In this document: one piece after another, positions 1-9,221 of the stretch | How the letters are laid out: each line of letters opens with the position of its first letter | Position numbering within the stretch: the first letter of the stretch is position 1 | NCBI RefSeq assembly: GCF_900104795.1 | Contig: NZ_FNTG01000002.1 | Location: forward strand, 1,054,001-1,118,000 | DNA from: Burkholderia sp. WP9 | GTDB lineage: Bacteria; Pseudomonadota; Gammaproteobacteria; Burkholderiales; Burkholderiaceae | DNA: 64,000 bases | Reading direction: 5' to 3' | The notes under the pieces: generated by a model | Databases searched by the model: none | What the model was told of the DNA's origin: nothing | Seen by the model: only the letters and a program-made list of their open reading frames with translations | Position numbers and translations under genes: made by a program

Positions 1-320
1 CGCCTGCCCCGGCGGGGGGCTACAACTACCCGACGCAGGGCCGCGTCGAATACGTGTTGAGTTGCATGGACGACAACGGGCACGATTTCGTGAACGTCTA
101 TAAATGCTCGTGCGTGATCGACAAGATGGCCGCCAAGCTGTCCTACGATGACTTCGTCGCTCAGTCGACGTTCTCGAAGTACGCAACCTTGGGCGGCGAA
201 GGCGGCTCGGAATTTCGGGTCGACCACGCGAAGGCGCAGACGAAGAAATTCCGCACGTTGCAGACGGAGGCCTATCACAGTTGCGGAATAGGCTCCGACA
301 AAACGGCGTCGGCGAAATAG
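1..320 (+). CDS. Conserved hypothetical protein, C-terminal part only
   Basis: The reading frame is open at the left edge (frame from base 3) and ends at TAG 318-320, so the true start is outside the window. The visible part of about 105 residues includes GGYNYPTQGRVEYVLSCM, then NVYKCSCVIDKMA, and a late Cys in AYHSCG. The spaced cysteines would suit a disulfide-bonded periplasmic protein, but no signal peptide can be seen. It is tandem with a one-carbon oxidation island. I have a weak impression that similar small proteins occur beside PQQ-alcohol dehydrogenase genes, but I cannot name a family. Function unknown. Confidence 0.7.
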   Translation, partial: PAPAGGYNYPTQGRVEYVLSCMDDNGHDFVNVYKCSCVIDKMAAKLSYDDFVAQSTFSKYATLGGEGGSEFRVDHAKAQTKKFRTLQTEAYHSCGIGSDKTASAK

Positions 321-323
321 CCG

Positions 324-350
324 AGCGTGTGACGCGTGTGAGGCGTGTGA
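324..350. repeat. Three tandem 9-bp units, NGCGTGTGA
   Basis: Directly after the stop of the first gene, AGCGTGTGA, CGCGTGTGA and GGCGTGTGA follow each other without spacing. It is probably a slippage product in the convergent intergenic gap. No function is evident. Confidence 0.7.
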
Positions 351-399
351 GGGCCTTGGCGCGCGGAGCCGGCAACGGCGCCGCGCCGCTCTGTCGCGC

Positions 400-924
400 T
401 CAGTTCGGAATCAACCCTGCTCCAAGCGACGCATACCCCACGAGACTCGTGGCCGGTTGGGCCATATCGCTGCGCTGCCGCTCGATCTGCACGCCGACGG
501 CCGCCACGTCATCGAACTTGGCGGGTTTGGCGAGCGCCACACGCACCCAATGAGCGCCGAAGTCGTTGATCAGCAGGCGCGCCACCGCTTCGGCAAGCGC
601 TTCGAGCAGGCGCACGCCGTGCGAGGCGAGCAGCGCATGCAGCGCATTGCGTACCGCCGCATAGTTGATCGTGTCCTCGATACGATCCGTCGTGCATGCA
701 CGGATCGCGGGAACCCCGATCGCGAGGTTCATCCTCACCGGCTGCAGCACATGTTGCTCGCTGCTGTCGATACCGATAATCGTCTGACCGATGAATTCCT
801 CGATAAAAACGATGTCCATGCGCCCGGACCGCGCGCCGGTAGCCGGCGAATCGGACGGGACAGTGGCGCCCGGCGCGCCGGCAGCGGAGAAACTGGCAAG
901 GCGAACGGCATCGATACGGTCCAT
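400..924 (-). CDS. Dihydroneopterin aldolase family protein (FolB-like), H4MPT-cluster type
   Basis: This is a FolB-fold protein of 174 residues. The stretch MDIVFIEEFIGQTIIGI resembles the classic FolB opening (an essential glutamate, then the 'G.I.GI' motif). It is followed by NLAIGVPAIRACTTDRIEDTINYAAV, matching the family DDISDTVDYA region, and by LLEALAEAVARLLI. I chose the ATG at 924 because GGCGGAG precedes it by 8 bases. A longer frame runs to 1128, but its extra N-terminus looks non-coding. FolB converts dihydroneopterin to 6-hydroxymethyl-dihydropterin. Copies next to H4MPT genes in methylotrophs are assumed to make the pterin half of H4MPT. It is divergent from the sigma-54 activator. 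Confidence 0.8.
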   Translation of the reverse strand: MDRIDAVRLASFSAAGAPGATVPSDSPATGARSGRMDIVFIEEFIGQTIIGIDSSEQHVLQPVRMNLAIGVPAIRACTTDRIEDTINYAAVRNALHALLASHGVRLLEALAEAVARLLINDFGAHWVRVALAKPAKFDDVAAVGVQIERQRSDMAQPATSLVGYASLGAGLIPN

Positions 925-1363
925 GGTGTACTCCGCCGCAGTGCGGCAAAAAATTGAGCAAGACGAGTTAGACGACGGGATTCGGGTAAACGCAAACGGG
1001 TAAACATAAAGCAGGTCGGGTGACAGCACGCGCAGCACTCTGCGCCGAACCTGCAACACTCTCCCTGCTGCCGGCGAGCTGGAAACGTTCTTCACGGCAT
1101 GGCTTCGGGAAAAGCAAAAATCGGGCACGCCATGTAGGGTTATGGCGACTTCTTATTGAACGGGAGCGACATCCGGCGTACAGTTTTAAGCCGACGCCTG
1201 ACATAACGGCGAATCACTCGGTGCGCATACGGACCGCAGAAGCCGCGGCGCGAGGGGAAGACAGTATCGATAAAGCGGCACTCGTGGCGTGCATCGCGAA
1301 GCAGAACTCATGCAACGCAATGCGGACCGGCGCGCACGAACTGACGCAACGGAGACAGGCCCT
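925..1363. promoter_or_regulatory. Divergent intergenic region with a 14-bp direct repeat
   Basis: This 439-bp gap separates the divergent FolB-like gene and the sigma-54 activator. It contains CGGGTAAACGCAAA followed directly by CGGGTAAACATAAA (983-1010), a 14-bp direct repeat with two mismatches. A direct repeat about 60 bases upstream of the aldolase start could be a regulator site. I found no convincing -24/-12 or -35/-10 pair. Confidence 0.4.
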
Positions 1364-3454
1364 ATGTCGTTGCTTGCTGACAGCACGCTGCACGTCCGTG
1401 AAGTTCTGAACGTCGTCAACCATCAGTTGGCAACGCGACCGACGAGCGAACCCGTCGCTCAATCGTGGGCGCGCTGCATGAACGAATTCCAGCTCGACCC
1501 TTCCCGTTTTGTCACGCCCCCGGTCCTGACGGACTACGAACTAAGCTCGCGCCGCGATGCCATGGGCGATCTGATCGCGTGCTCGAAGCTCGAAATGACC
1601 ACGCTTTATCAGCAACTGGCCGATCCCGAACTGGCGGTCGTGCTGGTCGATGCGGGTGGGATGATCGTCCATCAGGTTTCGTCGGTGCCTTTCGCTGAAG
1701 CCGTGGCGGCAGACGGCTTTCGCGTCGGCGCCTTGTGGAGCGAGCGCGAAGCCGGCACGAACGGCATGGGCACGTGTCTGGCCGAACGCGACTGCATCGC
1801 AGTGTGCCAGCACGAACATTTCTATCCGCGCTATACGTCGCTCACCTGCTCCGCCGCGCCGATTTTCGACGACCGCGGCGAGATTGCCGCCGTGCTGGAC
1901 GTGACGAGCCGCTCGAAGCTGCTCCAGCAGCATTCTCTGGTGCTCGTGGGCATGTCGCGGCAAATGATCGAAAACCGCCTGCTGGATGCGCGTTACCGGC
2001 ACGCGAACATGATCCACTTCCACAGCCGCCCGGAATTCGTTGGTACGCTGCACGGCGGCAAACTGGCGGTCGCGGACGACAGCACGGTGCTCGCCGCGAA
2101 TCGCAGCGCCCTCTTTCAGCTCGGTTTCCGCACGCTCGGCGAATTGCGCGGCCGGCGCATCGAGGAAGCCTTCAATGCATCGCTCGAAGACATGATCGCG
2201 CGCAGCATTCGCGGGTCGTTTCATCCTGTTACCGTGTATAGCGCGAACGCGACCAACCGCTTCTTTCTCGTCGCGCAAACGCCGCAAAGCAGCGCGGGGC
2301 GCGGCACCAGGGTGGCGATGACAGCGCCGGCCGCGCGCGCCAGCGCCGTCGACAAACGGCCGGCGCCGGCCCGGCTCGACGAAATCGCGCACCTCGAATT
2401 CGGCGACCCGCGCATGGCTTCGCAAATCCAGCTTGCGGCGCGCGTGGTCCAGCGCAAAATCCCGGTCATCATCCGCGGGCAAACGGGCACCGGCAAGGAA
2501 GTCTTCGCGCAGGCGCTGCACAGCATCAGCCCGCACGCGGCGGGCCCGTTCGTGCCGGTGAACTGCGCGTCGCTGCCCGAAAACCTGATCGAAAGCGAAC
2601 TGTTCGGCTATCGTGCCGGCGCCTTCACCGGCGCGCAGCGCGAAGGGCGGCGCGGCAAGATCGTGCAGGCCAACGGCGGCACACTCTTTCTCGACGAAAT
2701 CGGCGACATGCCGCTCTCGTTGCAGGCGCGGCTTCTGCGCGTGATCGAGGAACACGAGGTCACGCCGCTCGGTGCCGAGACGACCATCAAGGTCGATTTT
2801 CAGCTCATTAGCGCGAGTCACCGCAATCTGCTCGAACTCGTGCATAGCGGGCAATTCCGCGAGGATCTGTATTACCGGCTCAAAGGCGTCGAACTGAATC
2901 TACCGCCGCTCGCGGAACGGATCGACAAGCTCGCGCTGATTCATCATCTGCTCGAAAACGAATCCGACGATGAACCACCCGAGTTGACCCCGGAAGCCGA
3001 ACACGCGTTGCTGACCTATGCGTGGCCCGGCAATATCCGCCAGTTGCGTCACGTGTTGCAGATGGCTATCGCGCTGTGCGACGGGCAGCCGATCCGCTGC
3101 GAAGACCTGCCTGCCGAAGTCACGCAACGTGGGCCGGAAACCGGACTGGTGGCGGCTTCCCGCACGGCGGTAGCGGACCCCGAACCGCATCTCGCCGACG
3201 AAGCGGATCTTTCCGCGCTCAATGCGATCCAGTTGAACGAACGCGGAACCGTTCTCACGCTGCTCGACGAGCATCGCTGGAATGTCAGCAACGTCGCCAA
3301 GGCGCTCGGCATCAGCCGCAACACGCTGTACCGGAAGATGCGCCGGCTGCACATCCGTCTGTCGCACGACGGCTCGGCGCTCGACGGCGCGCCGCCCGAC
3401 GGACTGTCACCCGACGATTCGCCATCCGAAGAATCGCCGCCCTGTAACGCATGA
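1364..3454 (+). CDS. AcoR-type sigma-54-dependent transcriptional activator
   Basis: This enhancer-binding protein has 696 residues. The N-terminal GAF-like sensor region (about 80-220) contains GALWSEREAGTNGMGTCLAE, typical of AcoR relatives. The AAA+ domain has Walker A GQTGTGKE (about 370), the sigma-54 contact motif GAFTGA (about 418) and Walker B LFLDEIGDM (about 444). A Fis-type helix-turn-helix with VAKALGISRNTLYRKMRRL lies near 645. ATG 1364 is preceded by GGAGA at 8 bases; a frame reaching 1289 lacks such support. The gene overlaps dmrB by 4 bases (ATGA). Its position makes it the natural activator of the sigma-54-like sites before pqqA and fhcB, possibly responding to an alcohol or aldehyde. 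That link is inference. Confidence 0.9.
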   Translation: MSLLADSTLHVREVLNVVNHQLATRPTSEPVAQSWARCMNEFQLDPSRFVTPPVLTDYELSSRRDAMGDLIACSKLEMTTLYQQLADPELAVVLVDAGGMIVHQVSSVPFAEAVAADGFRVGALWSEREAGTNGMGTCLAERDCIAVCQHEHFYPRYTSLTCSAAPIFDDRGEIAAVLDVTSRSKLLQQHSLVLVGMSRQMIENRLLDARYRHANMIHFHSRPEFVGTLHGGKLAVADDSTVLAANRSALFQLGFRTLGELRGRRIEEAFNASLEDMIARSIRGSFHPVTVYSANATNRFFLVAQTPQSSAGRGTRVAMTAPAARASAVDKRPAPARLDEIAHLEFGDPRMASQIQLAARVVQRKIPVIIRGQTGTGKEVFAQALHSISPHAAGPFVPVNCASLPENLIESELFGYRAGAFTGAQREGRRGKIVQANGGTLFLDEIGDMPLSLQARLLRVIEEHEVTPLGAETTIKVDFQLISASHRNLLELVHSGQFREDLYYRLKGVELNLPPLAERIDKLALIHHLLENESDDEPPELTPEAEHALLTYAWPGNIRQLRHVLQMAIALCDGQPIRCEDLPAEVTQRGPETGLVAASRTAVADPEPHLADEADLSALNAIQLNERGTVLTLLDEHRWNVSNVAKALGISRNTLYRKMRRLHIRLSHDGSALDGAPPDGLSPDDSPSEESPPCNA

Positions 3455-4029
3455 CCCAGGCGCCCGCTCGCAATCTCGCGGACTTCAAGCCCGATGCGCG
3501 CTTCGCATGGTGCGTAACCGGCTCCGGCCACTTGCTCGACGAGTCGATTGCGCTCGCACTTGAGTTGCCGCGCGTCGACCTCTTCCTTTCCGCAGCCGCG
3601 GAAGAAGTGCTGCCGCTTTACGGCTGGCCGCTGCCGACCTTGCGCAAGCACTTCCGCGTGTTTCGCGACAATAGCGCGAGCGGCGTGCCGGTCGGCATGC
3701 TCTATCACGGTATGTATCACACGGTCGTGATCGCGCCGGCCACCAGCAATACGGTGGCCAAATGCGCGTTCGGCATCTCCGATACGCTGCCGACCAATAT
3801 GTACGCGCAGGCGGGCAAGCAATGCATTCCGGGCATTGTCTTTGCATGCGACACGGAACCGACCGTGGTCACGCAAAGCCCGAACGAATGGGTCGAACTG
3901 CGTCCGCGGGCGATCGAACTCGACAACGTTGAGCGCCTGTCGCGCTTCGAATACACGACGCTCGTCCGCTCGCTGGATGAACTGAAAGCGGCGCTCGCTG
4001 AACGCTTGTCGACTCTCGATCTCGCATGA
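3451..4029 (+). CDS. dmrB: Dihydromethanopterin reductase, flavoprotein DmrB
   Basis: This 192-residue flavoprotein belongs to the archaeoflavoprotein/DmrB branch. Visible motifs are VTGSGHLLDES at the N-terminus, PATSNTVAKCAFGISDTLPTNM for flavin/cofactor binding, and GKQCIPGIVFACD. DmrB reduces dihydromethanopterin to H4MPT, the last step of cofactor synthesis, using FMN. Beta-proteobacterial DmrB proteins of this family have been studied as multimeric flavoproteins. The start overlaps the preceding stop by 4 bases, implying translational coupling. The stop TGA lies in the first unit of an 11-bp repeat array. Confidence 0.85.
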   Translation: MTQAPARNLADFKPDARFAWCVTGSGHLLDESIALALELPRVDLFLSAAAEEVLPLYGWPLPTLRKHFRVFRDNSASGVPVGMLYHGMYHTVVIAPATSNTVAKCAFGISDTLPTNMYAQAGKQCIPGIVFACDTEPTVVTQSPNEWVELRPRAIELDNVERLSRFEYTTLVRSLDELKAALAERLSTLDLA

Positions 4030-4064
4030 ATCTCGCATGAATCTCGCATGAATCTCGCATGAAA
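4021..4064. repeat. Four tandem copies of the 11-mer CTCGCATGAAT
   Basis: Units at 4021, 4032, 4043 and 4054 are identical except for the last base of the fourth. Unit one contains the dmrB stop (4027-4029). Because 11 is not a multiple of three, slippage cannot extend dmrB and only changes the distance to the next gene. Each unit also carries an ATGA. Confidence 0.95.
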
Positions 4065-4140
4065 CAGCCCCCACGCACCTTGCGGTCGCGGCTCGCCGAG
4101 TGGGAATCAATACGCCTTGCGCGGACCGACGCGTACTGAC

Positions 4141-5523
4141 ATGGACCACATTGTCTTCCTGACTGGCCGGCTCGCCGAAAAGAGCCTGATCCGCGTGCTC
4201 GAAAGCATGGCGCCGACGCCGTTCAGTTGGGAGATTCGCGAAATCGGCCTGCAGGTCGCGGCACTCATGACGGCCGACATGATCCGCCGCCGGGTGCCTG
4301 TTCCGCTCGTCGCACAGCGCGTGATCGTGCCGGGTCGCTGCCGTGGCGATCTCGCCGCGCTGGCCGAACACTACGGCGTGCCGTTCGAGCGCGGCCCGGA
4401 GGAGGTCAAGGATCTGCCGCAATTCTTCGGCCGCGAGGCGCAGCCTTTCGACCTGACGCGCTACGAGACCGACATTTTTGCCGAGATCGTCGATGCGCCT
4501 CGGCTCGACCTGGACGGCATCGCCGCGCGGGCGCGCGAGTACGCCGCGCAGGGCGCAGACGTGATCGACATTGGTTGCCTGCCCGAAACGCCGTTTCCGC
4601 ATCTGGAAGACGCGGTGCGCCTGCTGAAAGACCAGGGGTATCGTGTGAGCGTCGATTCGATGCGTAGCGAAGAACTGCTGCGCGGCGGCCGCGCCGGCGC
4701 CGACTATCTGATGAGCCTGAACCTCGATACGCTATGGATCGCCGACGAGGTGCCGTCCACGCCGATCCTCGTCGCCCGCGAACCGGGCGATCCGGCCTCG
4801 CTCGACGCCGCGATCGAGCTGCTCGCCGCACGCGGACGCGCGTTTCTCGCCGACCCGATTCTCGATCCGATTCCATTCGGCCTTGCCGCGTCGATTGCGC
4901 GTTATGTCCGGCTGCGCGAGCGTTACCCGGATATTGCCATCATGATGGGCATCGGCAATGTCACCGAGTTGACCGAGGCCGACACCAGCGGCATCAACGC
5001 CGTCCTGCTCGGCATGGCCGTGGAGCTTCGCGTGAGCGCGGTGCTCACCACGTCAGTCAGCCTGCATGCGCGGCGCGCGGTGCGCGAAGCCGACGTAGCC
5101 CGCCGGGTGATGCACGCCGCCCGCGAGGCGCAGGTGCTGCCCAAAGGCATCAACAGCGATCTTGCGACCGTTCATGCCAAACGCCCGTTTCCGTACAGCG
5201 CCGCCGAAATCGACGAGTTTGCCCGCGACGTGCGCGACCCCAACTTCCGTGTCCAGGTCAGCGCCGACGGCATTCATGTCTACAACCGCGACGGCCATCG
5301 CCAGACAGGCGACCCATTCGCGCTCTACCCTGACCTGCATCTCGAAGCCGACGGCGGCCACGCATTCTATATGGGCGTCCAGCTCGCGCGCGCGGAGATC
5401 GCATGGCGGCTCGGCAAGCGTTTCGATCAGGACCAGCCGCTCGACTGGGGCTGCGCGGTCGAGCGTCCCGAGCAGGACCTCACGGCGTGGCACGCGCCGG
5501 GCGAGACGATGAAAAAGCGCTGA
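4141..5523 (+). CDS. DUF6513 / dihydropteroate-synthase-related protein of the H4MPT pathway
   Basis: The protein has 460 residues. The N-terminal part (MDHIVFLTGRLAEKSLIRVL) is the DUF6513 region. The C-terminal half is a pterin-binding TIM barrel with GADVIDIGCLPETPFPH and YRVSVDSMRSEELLRGG, echoing the 'D.G..S..P' and 'S.D' segments of dihydropteroate synthase. It is expected to join the pterin to a ribofuranosyl-aniline-type precursor during H4MPT synthesis. ATG 4141 is chosen because the protein motif starts there. A TTG at 4117 is possible, and the ribosome site is weak for both. It is convergent with rpe across 22 bases. Confidence 0.8.
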   Translation: MDHIVFLTGRLAEKSLIRVLESMAPTPFSWEIREIGLQVAALMTADMIRRRVPVPLVAQRVIVPGRCRGDLAALAEHYGVPFERGPEEVKDLPQFFGREAQPFDLTRYETDIFAEIVDAPRLDLDGIAARAREYAAQGADVIDIGCLPETPFPHLEDAVRLLKDQGYRVSVDSMRSEELLRGGRAGADYLMSLNLDTLWIADEVPSTPILVAREPGDPASLDAAIELLAARGRAFLADPILDPIPFGLAASIARYVRLRERYPDIAIMMGIGNVTELTEADTSGINAVLLGMAVELRVSAVLTTSVSLHARRAVREADVARRVMHAAREAQVLPKGINSDLATVHAKRPFPYSAAEIDEFARDVRDPNFRVQVSADGIHVYNRDGHRQTGDPFALYPDLHLEADGGHAFYMGVQLARAEIAWRLGKRFDQDQPLDWGCAVERPEQDLTAWHAPGETMKKR

Positions 5524-5545
5524 AGGCCGGCGCCCGAGCGTCCAT

Positions 5546-6265
5546 TCATTGCGCCATCGCCAACGCGCCAGCGCCTTCGCTGTCTTCGTTTACCTGCTCC
5601 AGTTCGTCGCGCATCGCGGCGATCGCCCGCGCGTAGTCGCCAGCGCCGAACACCGCGGAACCCGCCACGAATACATCCGCGCCCGCCGCCGCGATCTGCG
5701 CGATATTGGCCGCCTTCACCCCGCCGTCCACCTCGATCAGCAAGCGCCGTCCGGTCCGCTGCATCGCCGCATCGACCCGTTCGCGCAACGCCCGCAGTTT
5801 ATCCAGCGTTTGCGGAATGAACGCCTGCCCGCCGAAACCGGGATTCACCGACATCACGAGCACTACGTCGAGCCGCTCGATCACATGGTCGAGCACCGTG
5901 AGCGGCGTGGCCGGATTGAGCGCCAGTCCCGCGCGCGCGCCGCTCGTCTTGATGAGCTCGATGGTGCGGTGTACGTGCAGCGACGCTTCCGGATGAAAGC
6001 TGATGGTATTCGCGCCCGCTTCGGCAAAGCTGGTCACGAGCGAATCGACGGGCATCGTCATCAGATGCACGTCGATCGGCACGGACGTATGCGGACGAAT
6101 GGCCGAGCACACGAGCGGCCCGACCGTGAGGTTCGGCACGTAATGATTGTCCATCACGTCCAGATGAATCCAATCCGCGCCGGCCGCGGTCACGTCGCGA
6201 ATCTCGTCGGCCAGGCGGGCAAAATCCGCCGACAGCAGCGATGGGGCGATCAGGAAATCACGCAT
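5546..6265 (-). CDS. cbbE: Ribulose-phosphate 3-epimerase
   Basis: A full-length 239-residue TIM barrel. Landmarks are IAPSLLSADFARLADEI, DWIHLDVMDNHYVPN with the metal/catalytic Asp, VMSVNPGFGGQ, and EVDGGVKAANI carrying the second catalytic Asp. It interconverts ribulose-5-P and xylulose-5-P. It is the last gene of the leftward cbb operon and lies 29 bases after the aldolase, so its main role here is regeneration of ribulose bisphosphate. A housekeeping rpe elsewhere is likely but not visible. Confidence 0.93.
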   Translation of the reverse strand: MRDFLIAPSLLSADFARLADEIRDVTAAGADWIHLDVMDNHYVPNLTVGPLVCSAIRPHTSVPIDVHLMTMPVDSLVTSFAEAGANTISFHPEASLHVHRTIELIKTSGARAGLALNPATPLTVLDHVIERLDVVLVMSVNPGFGGQAFIPQTLDKLRALRERVDAAMQRTGRRLLIEVDGGVKAANIAQIAAAGADVFVAGSAVFGAGDYARAIAAMRDELEQVNEDSEGAGALAMAQ

Positions 6266-6294
6266 TGGCGTCTCCTTGGAAACAGGTCAGTGGT

Positions 6295-7332
6295 TTAGTG
6301 GTAACGGCGCGCCATCGCATCGAGCGGCAAGGGCTTGATGCGCGACGCCTGGCCCGCGCAGCCGAACGCCTCGAAACGTTCGACGCAGATCGCGCTCGCC
6401 GCCGCCGTCGCCGCCTTCAACGCGGCGCGCGGGTCGAATTCGGCGCGCGCATTCGCCATCGACTTGCGCATCGCGCCGCTCATCGCGAGTCGGATGTCGG
6501 TGTCGATATTGACCTTGCGCACGCCATGCGCAATGCCGCGCTGGATTTCCTCGACGGGCACGCCGTATGTGGTGGGAATCTCGCCGCCGTATTCGCGGAT
6601 CACCGCGAGCCACTCCTGCGGCACCGACGAGGAACCGTGCATGACGAGATGCGTGTTCGGAATCCGTTCATGAATTTCGACGATCCGGTCGATCGCGAGA
6701 ATATCGCCGGTCGGCTGGCGGCTGAATTTGTATGCGCCATGCGACGTGCCGATCGCAATCGCCAACGCGTCCACGCCGGTCGCCTCCACGAAAATCTGCG
6801 CCTCGCGCGGATCGGTGAGCAACTCGTCGCGCGAGAGCTGGCCTTCGGCGCCCACACCGTCCTCGTCACCCGCCGTGCCGGTTTCGAGCGAACCGAGACA
6901 ACCGAGTTCGCCTTCGACGGAAACGCCCACCGCATGCGCCGCCTCCACGACCCGGCGACTCACGTCGACGTTGTACTCGTAGGCTGCGGGCGTCTTCTGG
7001 TCGGGCAGCAGAGAGCCGTCCATCATCACCGACGTGAAGCCCGAGCGGATTGCCTGCTGACACACCGCCGGGCTCGCGCCGTGATCCTGGTGCAGCACGA
7101 GCGGGATATCCGGATGCGCCTCCAGCGCGGCCAGCACGAGATGGCGCAGGTACGGTTCGCCCGCGTACTTGCGCGCGCCCGCCGACGCCTGCAGGATCAC
7201 CGGACTGGCGGTCGCTTCGGCGGCCTGCATGATCGCGTGGATCTGCTCCATGTTATTCACGTTGAAGGCGGGCACGCCGTAGCCGTGCTCGGCCGCGTGG
7301 TCCAATAGTTGCCGCAGTGCTATGAAGGGCAT
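6295..7332 (-). CDS. cbbA: Class II fructose-1,6-bisphosphate aldolase, Calvin type
   Basis: The protein has 345 residues and begins [30 protein letters not shown]. The zinc-site motif LVLHQDHGA and the [12 protein letters not shown] segment identify class II, Calvin subtype. The start at 7332 has GAGGAG 8 bases upstream; an in-frame extension to 7431 is not convincing. It condenses DHAP with glyceraldehyde-3-P or erythrose-4-P. It sits between cbbE and the broken cbbT. Confidence 0.93.
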   Translation of the reverse strand: MPFIALRQLLDHAAEHGYGVPAFNVNNMEQIHAIMQAAEATASPVILQASAGARKYAGEPYLRHLVLAALEAHPDIPLVLHQDHGASPAVCQQAIRSGFTSVMMDGSLLPDQKTPAAYEYNVDVSRRVVEAAHAVGVSVEGELGCLGSLETGTAGDEDGVGAEGQLSRDELLTDPREAQIFVEATGVDALAIAIGTSHGAYKFSRQPTGDILAIDRIVEIHERIPNTHLVMHGSSSVPQEWLAVIREYGGEIPTTYGVPVEEIQRGIAHGVRKVNIDTDIRLAMSGAMRKSMANARAEFDPRAALKAATAAASAICVERFEAFGCAGQASRIKPLPLDAMARRYH

Positions 7333-7396
7333 CGCAAACTCCTCGAAGTCGAATCGGATCTGAACGTATTGGGTCGCGGCGTCCCGCACGGCGGCG

Positions 7397-8056
7397 TTAT
7401 CGCGCGCGTTGCGCGACGCGGCGGGCTTCATCCACCACCGCCCGCGCGGTCAGGTCGAAATGCTCGAACAGCGCGGCAGCGGGGGCGGATTCGCCGAAGG
7501 TATCGATACCCACCACGCCGCCTTCGAGTCCCACGTATTGCCGCCAGAACGCCCGCACGCCCGCTTCGACCGCGACGCGCGGCACACCCGGCGGCAGGAC
7601 CGCGTCGCGCCATGCGCCGGGCTGCCGGTCGAACACGCTGGTGGACGGCATCGACACGACCCGCGCGGCGATGCCCGCTTCGGCGAGCAGCACGACAGCA
7701 TCGAGTGCAAGTGAGACTTCCGAGCCGGTGGCGATCAGCACGACCCGCGCTTGCCCAGCCTGCGCCGGCCAGTCGCGCAACACATAGCCGCCGCGCTCGA
7801 TCGCGTCGATCTGTTCGCCGCTGCGTGCGGCGAACGGCAGATTCTGGCGGCTCAACAGCAGGCACGACGGGCCCTCGCGTTCCACCGCGCTCGCCCACGC
7901 GCGAGCGGTTTCGACGGTGTCGCACGGACGCCAGACATCGAGTCCGGGAATCAGCCGCAAACTCGCCGCGTGCTCTACGGACTGATGCGTCGGCCCGTCT
8001 TCGCCGAGGCCGATCGAGTCGTGCGTGAACACGAAAATCGAACGGGTCTTCATTAA
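7397..8056 (-). pseudogene. cbbT: Transketolase, C-terminal fragment (cbbT 3' part)
   Basis: This piece encodes the last 218 residues from MKTRSIFVFTHDSIGLGEDG, which is the middle of the pyrimidine-binding domain, followed by the complete C-terminal domain to VAQRAR. By chance an ATG stands at 8053, so a fragment could be translated, but it lacks the whole TPP diphosphate-binding domain. The upstream part is at 9222-10620. The insertion lies between the codons for GCG (Ala) and ATG (Met), within TTAA. Confidence 0.93.
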
Positions 8057-9221
8057 GGCTACGCTGAAGAAGCCACCGTTTTCGCCGACAGCTTGATGCT
8101 GAATTCCGGAATGTGAGATCAGCGATGCGACCGGTTCGATTTCCCGGCCCTGAAGGGCCTGGCAAGCGGGGCTCTCGACCCATTTCGGCTGCTTATGGAC
8201 GCACCTGTGCCATCAGCCGCGCGCGGCTCATGTAGATGTTGGCCAGCGCGAGTGCAGTAAAGGCACGCGTGGCGTTCTTCGCGAGGCCGCGATAGCGCAC
8301 CTTGCCGAAGCCCCACAGCCGCTTGACCACCGCAAAGACGTGTTCGACCCGGGCACGAATCTTCGACTTGTTGCGGTTTTTCGAGCGCCTGGTTTCATCG
8401 ACTTCACCACTGCGATTGCGCACACGCTGGTTGGTGAAGTCCTTCGCTTTCGGCGCCTTGCTGGCGATGAGTTCCTTCTGGCTCGCATAGGCGCTGTCGC
8501 CGTACACACGCCGCTCGTCGCCGTGCAGTAGCGCCGGCAGCGGATGCTTGTCATGCACGTTTGCCGCCGTCACTACCGCGCTGTGTGCCAGTCCCGTCTG
8601 GCTATCCACACCGATGTGCAGCTTCATGCCGAAGTACCACTGCTGGCCCTTCCTCGTCTGATGCATTTCGGGGTCTCGTGCCTTGTCCGCATTCTTCGTG
8701 GAACTGGGCGCACCGATGATGGTGGCATCCACGATCGTGCCGGTGCCAACCTTCAGCCCATGCCCTTGCAGTACTTCGCCGACCTTGGAGAACAACTGCT
8801 CGCCGAGCTTGTTGCGCTCCAGCAGCCGGCGAAACTTCAACAGCGTCGTGCCATCGGGAACCCGCTCGCGCCCCAGGTCAATCCCGACGAATCGCCGCAA
8901 TGCGGTGCTGTCCAGCAGCGCCTCCTCGCACGCCTCATCCGCCAGGTTGAACCAGTGCTGCACAAAGTGCATGCGCAGCATGCGCTCCAGACCCACTGGC
9001 GGGCGACCGCCTTGACCCTTCGGATAGTACGGCTCGACAACCTCGCACAATTGCGCCCACGGCACGATCTGCTCCATCGTCTCAAGGAACACATCGCGTT
9101 TGGTTGGCCGACGGTACTGTTCAAATCCGGCGCCTTGATCGGCCGCCATCGCAAGGGTCTGTTGTTTCATGCACATCTAACGATTGAACGCCCAATGCCG
9201 TTGACCTTTTTCAGCGTAGCC
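8057..9221 (-). mobile_element. IS5-family insertion sequence inside cbbT
   Basis: The element spans 1165 bp. Its ends are imperfect inverted repeats, GGCTACGCTGAAGAAG on the left and the complement of TTTTTCAGCGTAGCC on the right, sharing the outer 12 bases. It is flanked by the direct repeat TTAA at 8053-8056 and 9222-9225. Four-base YTAR-like duplications are typical of the IS5 group. Removing the element and one TTAA restores an open transketolase frame, so both ends are fixed to the base. Intact ends and an intact transposase imply recent insertion. Confidence 0.95.
8193..9176 (-). CDS. IS5-family DDE transposase
   Basis: An intact 327-residue transposase. The N-terminal DUF772-type region has PPVGLERMLRMHFVQHWFNL. 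The catalytic DDE triad sits in GTIVDATIIGAPSS, RRVYGDSAYAS and RARVEHVFAVVKRLWG, the last with the YREK-like spacing of IS5. It is read in the same direction as cbbT. Start codon choice is uncertain by a few residues (MCMKQQTL or MKQQTL). Confidence 0.95.
   Translation of the reverse strand: MCMKQQTLAMAADQGAGFEQYRRPTKRDVFLETMEQIVPWAQLCEVVEPYYPKGQGGRPPVGLERMLRMHFVQHWFNLADEACEEALLDSTALRRFVGIDLGRERVPDGTTLLKFRRLLERNKLGEQLFSKVGEVLQGHGLKVGTGTIVDATIIGAPSSTKNADKARDPEMHQTRKGQQWYFGMKLHIGVDSQTGLAHSAVVTAANVHDKHPLPALLHGDERRVYGDSAYASQKELIASKAPKAKDFTNQRVRNRSGEVDETRRSKNRNKSKIRARVEHVFAVVKRLWGFGKVRYRGLAKNATRAFTALALANIYMSRARLMAQVRP

Noticed and set aside
1120..1160. Sigma-54 site upstream of the activator gene itself
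   Set aside because: GG and GC pairs here have spacings of 11 or more, not 10.
1541..2854. A 437-codon open frame antisense to the sigma-54 activator
   Set aside because: It is Arg/His/Ala-rich with no motif and lies wholly opposite a well-supported gene; it is a GC-codon shadow. The same applies to 3049-4602, 18596-20251 and 53669-54880.
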